Below are positions 1 to 13,510 of a stretch of DNA of 64,000 nucleotides, in pieces. A program made the translations under genes and the position numbers. Under the pieces are notes generated by a model. The model made no database searches. It was not told the DNA's origin and was given only the letters and a program-made list of their open reading frames with translations. Where the stretch lies: contig JAYKKT010000064.1 in the NCBI GenBank assembly GCA_036023115.1, positions 8,130,501 through 8,194,500 on the forward strand. The letters run 5' to 3'. Each line of letters begins with the position of its first letter. Position 1 is the stretch's first letter. The stretch is from Brasenia schreberi. Taxonomy: Eukaryota; Streptophyta; Magnoliopsida; Nymphaeales; Cabombaceae.

Positions 1-1463
<1,463 letters not shown>

Positions 1464-1513
<50 letters not shown>
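1464..1513. repeat. (GA)n microsatellite
   Basis: A GA dinucleotide run of about 50 bp, directly followed by a short open frame (1518-1772, 84 codons) that resembles no family I know. Confidence 0.95.
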
Positions 1514-1515
<2 letters not shown>

Positions 1516-2127
1516 CAATGGCGAGGAACTCGATGGAGAGAAAACTCAATCCATTTATCATGCATACCGATGACACATTGGGAACAAAAATAATTTACAT
1601 TGGACTCCCAACTTCAATGGACTCTTTGATCGGTTTAATTCATCTTTTCCTTTTCCATCGAACACCAAATATATCTCATGGTCTTCAAATGGACATCGAT
1701 GCTGCATGTCTATACTTCACAATTGGCTGGGTGTTTCTTATTGGGAGCCAGAGCTTTGAATTGGATCTTTAGATCTTCAAATATAGATTTATACCCAATT
1801 CAAAAATCCGGTTTCAAATCTTGAGTCAAATGATCCCACCATACTTCCCCCAAAAAACTTGACTTCAAGCTGTGCCCAATTTCAAATGATTGAATTCCCA
1901 TCACAATTCAAATATTTAGATCCTCTGATGTTGCAACTTCTTGTATAGAGGCAAATGAAAACATTATACTCGATAGAATAATGCTTTACTTCATTGAAAA
2001 CCAAAATTCGTTATCAACTTTTGGCTAATTGAACTTGAATTAACTTGTGTTTTATGTTTGTAGATTCAAATTCCTCAACATATGCATTGTCTTGAGAGTG
2101 TGTCGAGGATCTAGTATTCCTTAAATA
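1514..2127. other. Intergenic, weak ORF only
   Basis: One 84-codon frame (1518-1772) with no homology I recognise and no visible splice context. The rest is AT-rich noncoding sequence. Confidence 0.5.
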
Positions 2128-2610
2128 TAACAACAATTAATCATTTTTCCATATTAGATGGGGTCAACAATATAGATTCTTTGTTTCCATAGGGCTCCAT
2201 CATGTATCATACTAATAGCTAACTCAAAATTCGTTATTGTTTCCTTTACACTTTTGTAGTCTTTTTCATCATGTTTTAACATTTTAACAATCTAGTTTTT
2301 CATAGCTTCTTACCGGAACTTCTTTTGGTCATCTTCCTAAACTTCTTTTGGTCATCTTCCTATTATACAAACCATCTTAAACAATTTTTCCTCATTTTTT
2401 CATCTATTAGTGTCACTCTCAATTTATTTTTAATAACCTCATTATGTATGCAGTCTTTCCTTGTGTGGCTACTAATCCATCTTACAATCTTCGTTTCTGT
2501 TACGAACATCTTTTGTACATTTTTATGATTAAATGTTCAACACTCAAAACTATATAACATAATGGGTCTAATTATTTTTTATAATATTTACCTTTCAACT
2601 TAAATGTAAA
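2128..2610 (-). mobile_element. RTE-type LINE, 3' fragment
   Basis: Read on the minus strand this matches the last roughly 480 bp of the LINE family seen repeatedly in this window. The CAAC-repeat tail at about 2130 is the reverse complement of the family's GTTG tail. The next stretch matches the conserved 3' end, including a counterpart of the ELTANMTHD coding segment. The part near 2460-2520 matches the KM..TEMK region upstream. It stops in the C-terminal coding region, so it is a 5'-truncated and heavily mutated copy. The family assignment rests on comparison with the copies at 17745-18176 and 44655-45500. Confidence 0.75.
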
Positions 2611-3925
2611 TAACTAATTAGCATGTCTAGCATTAATAGTCACTTTAAATATGGATTTAAAATAAATTAGCAAAAATTAAGATGGTAAAAGTACTAGTAA
2701 CTAAAAACTATCATGATGGGCTACATGTTTTTCTTTTTTTTGGTGCTTAGAAAATAAACCACGATTAAAATATTTTTTAGCTTTTAGTGTTTGAGTCAGG
2801 CAAAAAACTTACATTGCCTATTGACTCAATAACATTCTTCACAGTAATAGACAACCACTAATAGCTACATCTTAAATGTATATTAATTATAGTGATGTAC
2901 TAGATTGAAGGTTTGAGGATCGATCTCACGACATAGAAAGCATTTACCTTTCTATGCCCTTAACGTTTGCCACATACTGATATATGTGGTAGGGTCTCCC
3001 TAACGCAGAAGCTTGCTTGCCTATAGGAGTGCGTTTTTGTTATTGCCAAAACGTTTGTGTTTACGAAATTTGCTATTTTATTTTTGTGTTTTCAAGGAGG
3101 CAAACAGGTGTGTATCTTAGACCCGACCCGGTTTGCATTTAAAAACCGACTTCTTTACGTTTTTGAAAAACCCCGCGTCAACCGTCGCTTCGCCAACGGC
3201 TGTTTCCTCCCCCAGAGACCCCTTCTCCGCCCACCGACGATCCTTCACCGTACCGACGGGATTTATTCCTCCGATGACGGGTATTTCCTCTCCTGGTATC
3301 GCCACCCCGATCCTTCTCTAAATTGTGGTTTGCCTGTAACCGAATTATGGAGAATTCGCAGATTCTGCTACGTGGTGACACATTTCTCTATTTGGAATCG
3401 AACCGCTATAGTCTGGATTCTGTACTTTTGCAGTTTTTCCATGTTGGTAATAAAGATTAAATGTTAGGTGTTTCAAATTTATAAGCTTCAAGGCTCGAAC
3501 AGCAATGTAAGGTAGGAAACTTATTTTCTTCAAAGCATGGATTCCAAATTAAGGAAGAAAAAATTGCAGCCTATGTAAGTCAATTTTTTCTGAAGTTTTC
3601 AACTGATCCGTAGCCAAGGATGAATGACGGTTATTGTTTCCCAAAACCTGAATTATTTGGAAAATTTGACTGATAAAGAGTAGTTGTTTCCCTGGTATCT
3701 GTTTTCTCCTTCATTTTATGCCTGTTTCTATGATTTGTTTGAGGGTTTTACTTGTGGAACGGGGTCTGGGGCGGAGAAGAGGGCAGGGAAGTTGGTATTC
3801 GTCTTAAAACTCCTCATGTGAATGTGAAGTGAGCTATTACGCCTTGAAATAAGTTTGCGATAATATGTTTTTTACCTACACTACTTCTTAGTTCTTGCGT
3901 TAGAAAAGGTTTTCCCTGCCAAAGA
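2611..3925. other. Upstream region of the RKD gene, no CDS
   Basis: AT-rich to about 3000. A pyrimidine- and GC-richer stretch at about 3110-3330 follows, with overlapping open frames on both strands (136 codons for 3057-3467). None resembles a known protein. Its position 1.2 kb upstream of the RKD start makes a transcribed leader or promoter possible, but I cannot show it. Confidence 0.35.
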
Positions 3926-4200
3926 AGGTTCGACGCCTTTCCTTGCATTTGAGTGTGAAAATTTATAATTTCTAACCTCTCTCTCTCGCTCTCTAAAAGT
4001 ACAGACTCCCCGGATGTGATCTACAGTTGGAGAGTATACCAAGGTTAAATCTAGTAGATGGAAGTAGGTTCGACACCTTTCCTTGCATTTGAGTGTAAAA
4101 ATTTATAATTTCTAACCTCTCTCTCGCTCTCTATAAGTACAGACTCCCCAGATGTGTTCTACAGTTGGGGAGTACACCAAGGTTAAATCTAATAAATGAT
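3926..4200. repeat. Tandem duplication, two 135-140 bp units
   Basis: Unit 1 (3926-4065) and unit 2 (4066-4200) share the order aggttcgac, cctttccttgcatttgag, a CT-rich run, agtacagactcccc and ccaaggttaaatct. Differences are few, so the duplication is fairly recent. It lies 310-590 bp upstream of the RKD start codon, inside its probable promoter or 5' leader. Confidence 0.9.
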
Positions 4201-4262
4201 TTTCTTCTTGTGCTTTAAAAGCTCAGAATATTTCATCAATTTGGAGTTCCTAAATTTTCTCA

Positions 4263-4386
4263 TCTTCTTCCAGTGAAAAGCTTTCTCGAACACCGTCGCT
4301 TCAGTTTGTGGCTTCTCCTGATGTTTCTCTTCTTCCTCCAGTGAAACGTTTTCTCTGACGCTGTGGCTTCACTTTGCGGCGTCTCC
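4263..4386. repeat. Tandem duplication, two ~60 bp units
   Basis: Two diverged copies (about 4263-4318 and 4328-4386) share cttccagtgaaa, tttctc, the ctg/ccg-gtggcttca core and a final cttctcc or cgtctcc. This is a second, independent tandem duplication just before the RKD start codon. Confidence 0.8.
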
Positions 4387-4513
4387 CATATGCCCTTTCT
4401 AGCATCACTCTGGTGCTCAAACTTCAGGGCACCCAACATAATTGTGAATAGTGAAGACAGACGCCCAAGGAAAAAGAAAAGGAGAAAGATTTATTTGTTG
4501 ATGTTTCCAGTAT

Positions 4514-7500
4514 ATGGCGGATTTCTCTTATCCTGACGATAGTTGTATTAGGCTTTGGGAGGATCCATCCTTGGAGTTCAGTTACAATTTAGGGGCAGAG
4601 TTCTCAAACGTATCAGATTCTTCAGTGGTCTTAGTGCCTCTTGTTCCATTTTCAAGTTCGATTGATGAAGTTGGATCTTCTGTATCTGAACTTGATGAAT
4701 CTGTGGCGCGGAAATTTGATGATGAATATCAAACTGCATGGTACTACAATTCTCGCTCCCATCCTTCAGACAATTCAGAAATTCCTCATGTATTGGCTGA
4801 TTCTGAAGCAGAGAATGTGGAAAGTGTTGATTCCTATATGGAGTGGGATGAAAACTCGGCAACCATTCTTCCAGATTTAACTTGGCCACCCATGGATCAG
4901 TCAGTCTGTGCAGATTGCCAGTTGCTGAGGGAAATCATTCACACTAATGGTAAACACCATCTTCAATATTTAACTTCTCAAATGGCTTTCAGGCTAAACT
5001 GAAATAAATACATGTACCGTTCTTCGGAGCTTTTAGACCATGTAAGGGATCATGGTCGGTCCCATGTCCGGATGAAGGAGGGGGGTTGCATTAGGCTTCC
5101 GATGCCCGCGTAAAACTTTATCGGACTTATCTACCATAAATTTTACAAATTATGATATATGACAGGGATCTGTGAAAACAAAAAAATCCATATAGCCAAC
5201 CCTATCTAGTATGGGAAAAAGCTTAGTTGTTGTTGTTGCACCGTTCTTCAGAGCTTTTAGACCACCAGAACTCCTGGAAAATAAGTACCCTCAAGTTTAA
5301 CCAAGCCTTTTTACACATTAGGTCTGTTCTGCTAGCAGAGGATGCTAACACGAGGACTTCCGATGAGGTTACCCTAGTGCTATTCTTACCTAAGCATCAT
5401 TAACTTGAGAGTTTTGATTGGATCCGTGGATTACTACTATTGGAGAAATCTCACCCCTTAGTAAAAGATGTGGCAAAGTTTTTCAGTGGCTTTCAGCTAT
5501 GAATCCGTTAAAAAAAACCCATTTTTAGCTTTCCTCAAGGATCTTTTTCATGCAATTTTGATAGGAAAATTCCTCCGGGTCAGTTTCCTATAGCAAGTCA
5601 GCAAGCTGAGTGAGATGCCACGTCCGTGTCTGAGGCGTAGATCTTTCTCCCATTTCTGCAATTTGATAAAAAAGCGTCTGTCTTTATCCCCTCGGTGAAA
5701 CTATGTAGCGCCTTTTGAGCTTCCCTATCTGCAATTTCTAATCTTCCGTTGTTCCTCAGCATCTAAGTGACATACCAGTTCTGTGAGTAACATTTATGAA
5801 CATACGAAACACCAAATCGAGCTGCTTGCTTGCATCATCATTGAGTGTTTCCTGATCTTTTAAATTTGTCTTATTATTGTGGGTACTTTCATATAATTTT
5901 TTCGGTGTATTATCTTAGGGATTTATATCACGAAGCTTGAGATCCATGGAAGAAATGGAAACATCTTCCACGCAGTTCATTTGGTGCAGTGCAACATGGA
6001 TGGGATCCAGCCAACTTTTGAGCAAGAAATCCTATTGTGAGTTAAGCGTTAATAAATTGACAATTGTGCATGATACTGACCTGTTTCCATACCTTTACAA
6101 GCTACGTCAATTCTTACATCGTGTGCAGGTTTGACGTACAGAACATTGAGGGCGTGAAAGAATTCTTATTAAGTTATTGCAGATTGAGAAGGAAGGAAGG
6201 TTTTATTATCTTGCAGGACTCGCTTTCTGCCTTCTATGAAGCGATATGTGCAGGAATGAATGAGACAGAAATACCATGTCCAGCTCCTGTTAGCCTGTTT
6301 GATGGGACTGATCTAGGTAGAAATTCTCATTACCTGGTAATATTGTTGAAGAGATTTTAAAAAAATAAGCATTATTTTGTAAACCACGTGAAGTTCTTTC
6401 TTTTTCTGCTGAGAAGATGGGTCTACACAGACCCTGAGCAGTTACAACCCTTGCATATTGAACTTCATGACCACCTTCATCTAGAAAGTTTTCAGGACAG
6501 GCCCCTGTATTCATGAACCATGCCCTCGTGTGGTTCAATTGGTTGGCACCAAGTCAACGGATCTTACTTATTTGCTCATTATGTTTTTTCACGCTTCTAT
6601 CAGCTTCAACTGATAGTGTTCTTTTTTAGTGGAAAATGCTGTCACAGGGAGAAAAGTTGGTCATTCGCCGCAACAGGTAAATACAAGTCCACAGAAGTCT
6701 TCAAAGAGCAGCATAGCGGCACAGGTATTCTGTTCTTTCACTCATGGGCACGGATTAAATCGAAATCTGGAGTTACAGATTTACTTATTTCATTGCACAA
6801 TTTTGCCTACAGCTTTTGAAGATAATCTTTTTATAGCTTCGCTTTCTTCTCATGAACTTTAACAAAATCTAAGCAGTGACACGATGCTGAAGCCTTCTCA
6901 TAGACATCTTCAGCTTTTTATTATGTTATCTTGATCCTTTCGAATATGTTACAATATTGTTGTTCTTTTAATAGGTTATTATATAATATTATCGTTCATT
7001 TTTTTCCTACCTTCAAGTAATGTGTACTTAACAAAGCCGACAATACTTTTATTATAACACTTTCCGTTGCAAGAAGTCCCAATGCAGATGGTTGCGTGAT
7101 CTTATTTGAACAGCATTGTGGTGCTATATATAATCAGTTCTTCGAACTCCTCTCTCTAAATCATTTTCTCATTAAAACTCAACTGGCAGTCTCTCTCTCA
7201 ATATCATATTTATATAGCAGTATTTATAGTTATAGCTATATTTATGTGCAACATATCTATATTTATGTCGTCATAAACAAAGGATGTGCATTATTAATTG
7301 CTCAGCAAAGTCAACACTCTTTCCCCTAGATTTATGCTTGTATCATTCATTTTACCAGAGGGAAAGGACAGGAAGATTGCAAATATCAGACTTGGTCAAT
7401 TACTTTCATCTCCCGATTACAGTTGCCGCAAGGGAATTAGCAATATGTCCAACAGTTCTAAAGAAAATTTGCAGGAGAAATGGAATGCGTCGGTGGCCTC

Positions 7501-7733
7501 ATAGGAAGGTAGTGCACTATCTGATTCGTCTGTTCTTTTGAATACTTGTTGCACAGAGTGAGAGAGTTTATTTCTCATGGTCTCAGATCAAAAGCATAGA
7601 TCGGAAACTTTTGAGTTTAGAGAACAGTTTAGCAGCAGGAAACAGAGAGGATGCTGCATCAATCAGAGCAGAAATAGAGAAGCTAAGAAATGAAAGGGCG
7701 CGAATTACTGCTAGCAATGCAGCTCCTGTGTAA
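4514..7733 (+). CDS. RKD-type RWP-RK transcription factor, six exons
   Basis: Modelled as join(4514-4949, 5919-6036, 6129-6316, 6630-6724, 7359-7508, 7587-7733): 377 aa, GT/AG at every junction, reading frame kept throughout. Exon 5 (residues 280-329) encodes the RWP-RK domain: ISDLVNYFHLPITVAAREL, then CPTVLKKICRRNGMRRWPHRK split over its end, with RWPHRK at 324-329 as the signature. Exon 6 (330-377) is a charged, leucine-spaced probable coiled coil, a usual C-terminal extension of the domain. The first 145 residues are acidic and Ser-rich (possible activation region). The protein has no PB1 domain and is far shorter than NIN-like proteins, so the RKD subfamily fits. RKD proteins are nuclear DNA-binding regulators, mostly of egg-cell and germline programmes; that role is family knowledge. 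Intron 1 carries a LINE-derived insertion. Exon 4 has an alternative donor after 6676 that would give 361 aa. Confidence 0.87.
5016..5264 (+). mobile_element. Short LINE-derived non-autonomous element with 25-bp TSD
   Basis: The element (5041-5239, 199 bp) begins with the LINE family's 5' end (tgtaagggatca, then about 110 bp of 5' UTR). It switches near 5160 to the family's last ~80 bp (gggatctgtg, tagtatggg) and ends in GTT repeats. Target-site duplications of 25 bp flank it at 5016-5040 and 5240-5264 with one mismatch; both contain gagcttttagacca. It sits in intron 1 of the RKD gene in the same orientation. The TSD shows it moved as a unit, presumably copied by LINE machinery. Confidence 0.88.
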
Positions 7734-8515
7734 TTGCAGGACGAAGAAAACATTTTTCTCCTAATGAAGAACACCTTCCAGGAGAGGGAAATAAGTGGGG
7801 ACTTTTATTGGTCATCTGTATTGTCTCCAAGTCTCTTTATTGATGAAGCGTTGAGTAGCAGGAGTCCAAAAGCCAACAAATTATCGTCCTTCGGAGACAC
7901 AAGATGATTATAACTGCTACATATAAAGCACCTTTATTGTAAGACCAGAAAGTTGTGCACAACCATTATATTTTCTTATAAATTTGTATTGTTTGTGAAT
8001 CTCTGTTTCTTATAATTTGCTAATTGCAAGTTCTCTTGATAAACTGAATATGCTTTGGAGGCTGAAAATATCATTTACAAAACTCGAATTCCCAGTCGAA
8101 GCATCAATATGTTTTTTCATGATTCTGAGAAGAACACCGTTAGCATGCATTTCCAAATGTATTTGTCAAGTGAGTCTCTCCAGCACATATACCCTTTTAC
8201 TGGTTTTTGATAAAAGCATAAATTAATAACCAAAGTGCTCGTAGTGAATTCACCCAGAAAAAGAGGTGCTCTTGACGAGTAATATTCTTAAACTTGTTAC
8301 CAAAGTACTTATTCAATCATAGCGAGCCCAAAATCAACGAACCGAGTAAGAGTTGAAGCCAAAGGTTACGTTATCAAATCTTCTGAAACTTGGAATCGAA
8401 AGCAATTATTAATCCCCTTCGAGTTCAGGTAATGTGCAGTGCAGTTCCTTGTTTCTTAATCATTCTACCAGAGGGAAACTGGCCACAAAAGCAATCAGCT
8501 ATATGTCCTACAGTT

Positions 8516-8551
<36 letters not shown>

Positions 8552-9228
8552 TGTGTGTTTGTGCTTGGGAACCATACTCGAACCTAGCATGAGAACCCAC
8601 TCGAAAAACCTAGTTTTTGGAATTTGGGTAGAAGATTTGTGAGCATATTAAAGGGCCGTTGTCTTGTCTTCAAAGGGTTAATTATAATTTTTTAGTGATT
8701 TTGTAGGTTCATAGGTATCAAGTATCTCACAGTTTATTCCCCGAGAGTATGGTTTATCAAAAAGGCAAGAAAATGGTCATGTAAAGAAAAAAATATCATT
8801 TTCAAGAGATAATCTTACATAAAAGGATTGATTGGTTACGATAGATATACTATTTTGCACTCTAACATATCGACTGGTGTCTCGTATCTCTGTACTCGGG
8901 AGGCGACTCTTATTCAAAATAGTTACGAGCCTAGTTGCTCACGCCAACTTCATAAAGAGAGCTTGCCTTTAAAAACTATTTACTTTGCTTATTTTACTTA
9001 TTCACCATATCTAATCACTTGTGGGACAAAAACAAAATACGAAAAAATATTCTTAGATCACATTAGAAAAAGGTTAGACAAAGATTATACACAGTTATTA
9101 CTCATTGTTCACACAAAATGCTATTAAAATCATCAATTATAAAACCAATGAGTACATGAGCCTTAGTCGAGAGATTTGCTTCCCAAAGTCATTCATGAAA
9201 GAGACGGTTAAAGATTTTGTTGGTGTTG
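7734..9228. other. 3' flank and intergenic, no gene
   Basis: Downstream of the RKD stop codon comes probable 3' UTR (to about 8000; an AT-rich polyadenylation context near 7965-8000 is plausible), then AT-rich sequence. The open frames at 8017-8226, 8390-8587 and 8828-9127 show no recognisable domain. Confidence 0.5.
8516..8558. repeat. Compound (GT)n(GA)n microsatellite
   Basis: A GT run followed directly by a GA run and a second short GT run. Confidence 0.95.
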
Positions 9229-12200
9229 GCCGATACCAATGATAACTCTATCCATGTAAGGGATCACCTTGCATGACTGATCCCAAGCTCGGATAAAACA
9301 AGAGGGTTGCATTAGGGTTTTGACAACCAACATAAAACTTTGTCATACTTATCTTTCATGTATTCTATAAATTATGAGCATTGTGTTAGGACATTCCCTT
9401 TTAGCGATACACTTTAGAGCTCAAAAGTAGTAAAAAGTAAGCAAAAGCCTCTATATCTTCCCCCAAATTATTGAAAGGAGGGTTCCCATATCATAGACGA
9501 GTGTGGGTAAAGAAGTTAGTCTTGTTATATTGTTACCCGAATATAGTGAACAAGTTACAATGAGAGTCCCACATCATGGACGAGTGGGAGTAAAGAAGGT
9601 AATTCTAGATAATAAGATTTGTATTGATACTTAGAATATTGGAACATTGACCGACAAGTTAATGGAGGTGGTAGATAGTTTTATTCGGAGAATGATTCAT
9701 ACTCTATGTTTACAAAAGCAAAGTGAGTTGGAGAAAAAGTAAAGGAGATTGATAATACAAGTTTTAAATTATGGTACTTATGAAAGAAAAAGGCTTGAAA
9801 TGGAGTTGGTATTATTATAAATAAATATTTAAAGAATGGTATAGTAGACAAATAATGATATGGTGGCCGAATTATAATAGTGAAATTAGTATTAAGAATA
9901 GAGGCTTTGAATATAGTTTGTGCTTATGCACTCCAAGTAGGATTATAAGATAGTATAAAGAAGGTTTTTTTCAGAGGAGTTAGATAAGATAATTCAAAGA
10001 ATTCCACAAAGAAAGATGAGCTATTTGTAAGGAGACTTAAATGAACATATCATTAAAGATGCATTAGGATATCAAGGTATTCATAAAAAATATGATTTTG
10101 AGATATAAATGAGGAGAGTAGGAAGATTTTAAATTTTGCTATAGTTTTTTATCTCTTTGTAGTAATATAATTTTTAAAAAACGAGATGAACATTTAATTA
10201 CTTATAAGAGTGGTTTGTCACAAACACAAGTTGATTATTTTGTTTATAAGAAAAAAGATAGATCATATTGTAAAGATTGTAAGGTAATTATAAGAGAAAG
10301 CTTAAGTACTCAACATTGACTTTTAGTAATGGATTTGCAGTTTAAAAAGTGGACAAAGAATAATAGAGCGCATAGATATATTTGGACTAGATAGTGGAAC
10401 CATAAATGTGAGAAAGAAGATATGTTTAAACAAAAAACAAATTCAAGGAAATGCTTAGAATTATATAGGTACACCTTCTTATGAAATAATATGACTATAC
10501 ATATTAAGAAAATAATAATTAGGTGAATCTAAGAGAGGTGTACCAGTACAAAAAAAAACTTGGTGGTTGAATGAAGTGGTGGGATAAAACCAAGGCAAAA
10601 AAGGCATATTACAAATTGCATTATGCTAAGAACACTAGCAAAATATGTGAGGCTTATAAGAAAGAAAAGAAAAAAAAGCAAAAAATACCGTTAGTGAAAC
10701 AGAAGCCAAAATTTGAGAGGATTTATATAAAAAACTTAACTCAAAAGAAGGTAAAAGAGATAATTTTTGAATAACTAAGGTTAGAGATAAGAAAACTAAG
10801 GATCTTACATTTGTTATATGCATCAAAGATGAGGATGAGAAGATTCTAGTGGCGGATAATGATATCAAAAATAGATGAAAATTTTATTTCTATAAGCTTT
10901 TTAATGAAAGCTTAGGAGAGTTAGTCAAATCAAAAAAGTATATAAACCATAATTTCTATTATGTATTCAAAAAAATAAAGTCAAAAAGGCTCTTAAATAT
11001 ATGAAGGTTGGTAAATGTATTAGACCAGATAATATTCTTATAAAATAATAGAAAATCCTAGGAGAGATGGGACTCACTTAGCTCACAATATTATTTAATG
11101 AAATACGGAGAACCCAAAAAATGCTCGAGGAATGGAGAATGAGTACACTTATACCCATATATAAGAACAAGAGAGACATTCAAAATTGTTTAAATTATAG
11201 AGGTATCAAGTTAATGAGTCATACTATAAAATTATGGAAAAAATTATCAACCGTAGGTTAAGACAAAGATTGAGTATAACAGAGAACTAATTTGGCTTCA
11301 TGCCCGACAGATCTATTATTAAAATGATTCACCTATTTAGACGTGTTATGAAACATTTTAGAGCAAAAAAGAAGAATAATCACATGATATTTATTGATCT
11401 AAAAAACTTACGATAGGGTGTGAAGAGATGTTTTTTGGAGAACATTGGAAAAGAGAGGTATCTTATTGACATACATAAATCTTATTAGGGACATATACAA
11501 TGGTGCAAAAACTTGTGTGAGGACTCATAAAGGAATGGCAAACTTCTTTAAAGTTAATATTGGGTTACATCAAGGATCAACTTTAAGTCCATATTAATTT
11601 ATATTAGTCATTGATGAGTTAACAAAACATATTCAAGATAAAGTACCTTTGTGTATGTTATTTGGAGATGATATTGTGTTAATAGATGAGTCTAAGGAAA
11701 AAGTTAATTGAAAATTTGTACTATGGAGAAACATTAGAAAGTAAAAGCTTTAAACTTAGCAAAACAAAAGCAAAATATATGAAATATAAGTTTGATTATT
11801 TGGATACTTCAAAGGATATAGAAATTAAGATTGACATATAGTGTATACCTCACAAAAAAGTTTTAAATACCTATGGTCAATTTTTCAAAGTGATGAAAAA
11901 ATTGATGAAAATATTACGCATAAAATTAATACCGATTGGTTAAAATAGAGAGGGGCATTAGATATTCTTTGTGATAAAAGGGTATCACTAAAGTTAAAAG
12001 GTAAATATTATACAGTAGCAATTAGACTTGCTATGTTTTATGGTTCTAAATGTTGGGTAGTTAATCAAATATATGCAAAAGATGTTCGTATCAGAAATGA
12101 AGATGTTGAGATGAAAGAGTAGTCATAGAAGGAAAGACCATATATATAATGAGGTTATTAGAAACCAATTGGAAGTAGTAGGATAAAATGATATAAAATC

Positions 12201-12458
12201 ATTTAAAATAGTTTGAACACGTAGAAAGACGACCAAAGGATGCTCTCATAAGAATATATGAAAAATTAGATTAATGTTAAAAGAGGAAGAAGAGTACCAC
12301 AAAAGTGTTGGAAAGAAATTATAAAGAATAAACTAGTTTATATTGAGTTAACTCCTACCATTTCACATGATAGTATTACGTGAAAACAAAGAATTAATTT
12401 CATCTAGTATGAGAAAAGACTTAGTTGTTTATTATTGTCGCCGATACGAGTGATCTCT
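9229..12458 (+). mobile_element. Full-length, decayed RTE-type LINE with TSD
   Basis: The element body is about 9251-12439 (3.19 kb). It starts with the family 5' end (catgtaagggatcacc), has a roughly 400-bp 5' UTR, then one ruined reading frame. AP-endonuclease remnants lie around 9650-10330 (a GDLNEH motif near 10030; SGLSQTQVDYF near 10210). A basic linker spans about 10380-10900 and reverse transcriptase about 11140-11900 (GDD-type motif altered: MLFGDDIVL near 11660 instead of FADD). A C-terminal YGSKCWVVNQ-like block lies near 12040, and the 3' end is GTT-like. The TSD begins gccgatac at 9229 and 12440 and is imperfect. The single short ORF, 3.2 kb length and simple-repeat tail point to the RTE clade; stops and frameshifts are numerous. 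Confidence 0.85.
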
Positions 12459-12918
12459 TTCAAGGCACTCGTAATCAAATTTTATTTCTTTATACAAATT
12501 TTGTCACTAATATAAAGCTCTTGACAATTATTCTATATACATAAATATAAAGTTCGATTGCTTGGATGGAGTGTATCAAATGACGCATGACTAAACCGCG
12601 TACGCCATGGAGACACCAATTACATCTAAGAGTTACAAAACGAAGGTTCATGTTTAGTGAACATCACATCAACCCATAAATGTTAGATTTAGTTCAGAAA
12701 TATGGCAGAAAAATTTGTCAGGAAAATCTGTCAGTGATTCGTGCCTGTCATATTCAACTCATTTTGGAATGACTAAGAGGTGCACAAAACAAACACTAAG
12801 CATTAATTCTTTAGTAAATTTGTTGGGTGGGGATTGTTTGTTCCATCTAACTTGATTTTACATCGTGATCATGCAGAAAGTTTGGAGCACTATTCTAGTA
12901 TATGTTGGCAATTAGAAG

Positions 12919-12960
<42 letters not shown>

Positions 12961-13437
12961 GAACGTGCAAAAGAAATATGTAACACTCTTGTATCCCTTT
13001 TGTGACGTTATTTAGGAGTTGTGAGCAAGAAAGAGTGTTATTCTTTTAATGAAATCATATAAAAAAATGTAAGTTACTTTGAATATTTCGAGCAAGAGCG
13101 TGATTGGCATCTTGCCTGCACAGGACTCATGTAAACGGACACAAAGAAGGTGAGAACAACTGGCTAACCTCATCTTGTTTAGTAGCATCAGATCAGTTTG
13201 CATGAAGAAACATTTTTTTTGAATCAAGGGGCATTGGGATAGCTCACATAGAACTGTGAGGAACCTTGACGCCCATGGGCTACACTTAAAACTGTCTCGC
13301 ATGGGAGGGTGGCGCCGCCTGTCCGGTAAGGTTTCTTTCTTTTTTCTTTTTATATAATAAAAACCGTAACTGATGTCCGATAAGTCGCCAAATGAATTAT
13401 TGGAGCAACCGGTGACAGTTGGGTTCGCCTTTTTTGT
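12459..13437. other. Intergenic, no gene seen
   Basis: Mixed sequence with an (AT)n(AG)n microsatellite at 12919-12960. A 287-codon minus-strand frame (13012-13875) crosses microsatellites and runs antisense to the PDAT-like exon, so I treat it as chance. Confidence 0.55.
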
Positions 13438-13454
13438 TATATATATATAGATAA

Positions 13455-13493
<39 letters not shown>

Positions 13494-13505
13494 CAGAGAC
13501 AGAGA
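13438..13505. repeat. Compound AT / ATAG / AG microsatellite
   Basis: An AT run, then (GATA)n, then (GA)n with GAGACA variants. It directly abuts the 5' edge of the PDAT-like exon fragment. Confidence 0.93.
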
Positions 13506-13510
13506 ATGCT

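Noticed and set aside
3057..3467. 136-codon frame as a possible separate gene
   Set aside because: No domain, overlapping frames on both strands, and a position that fits the RKD upstream region better.
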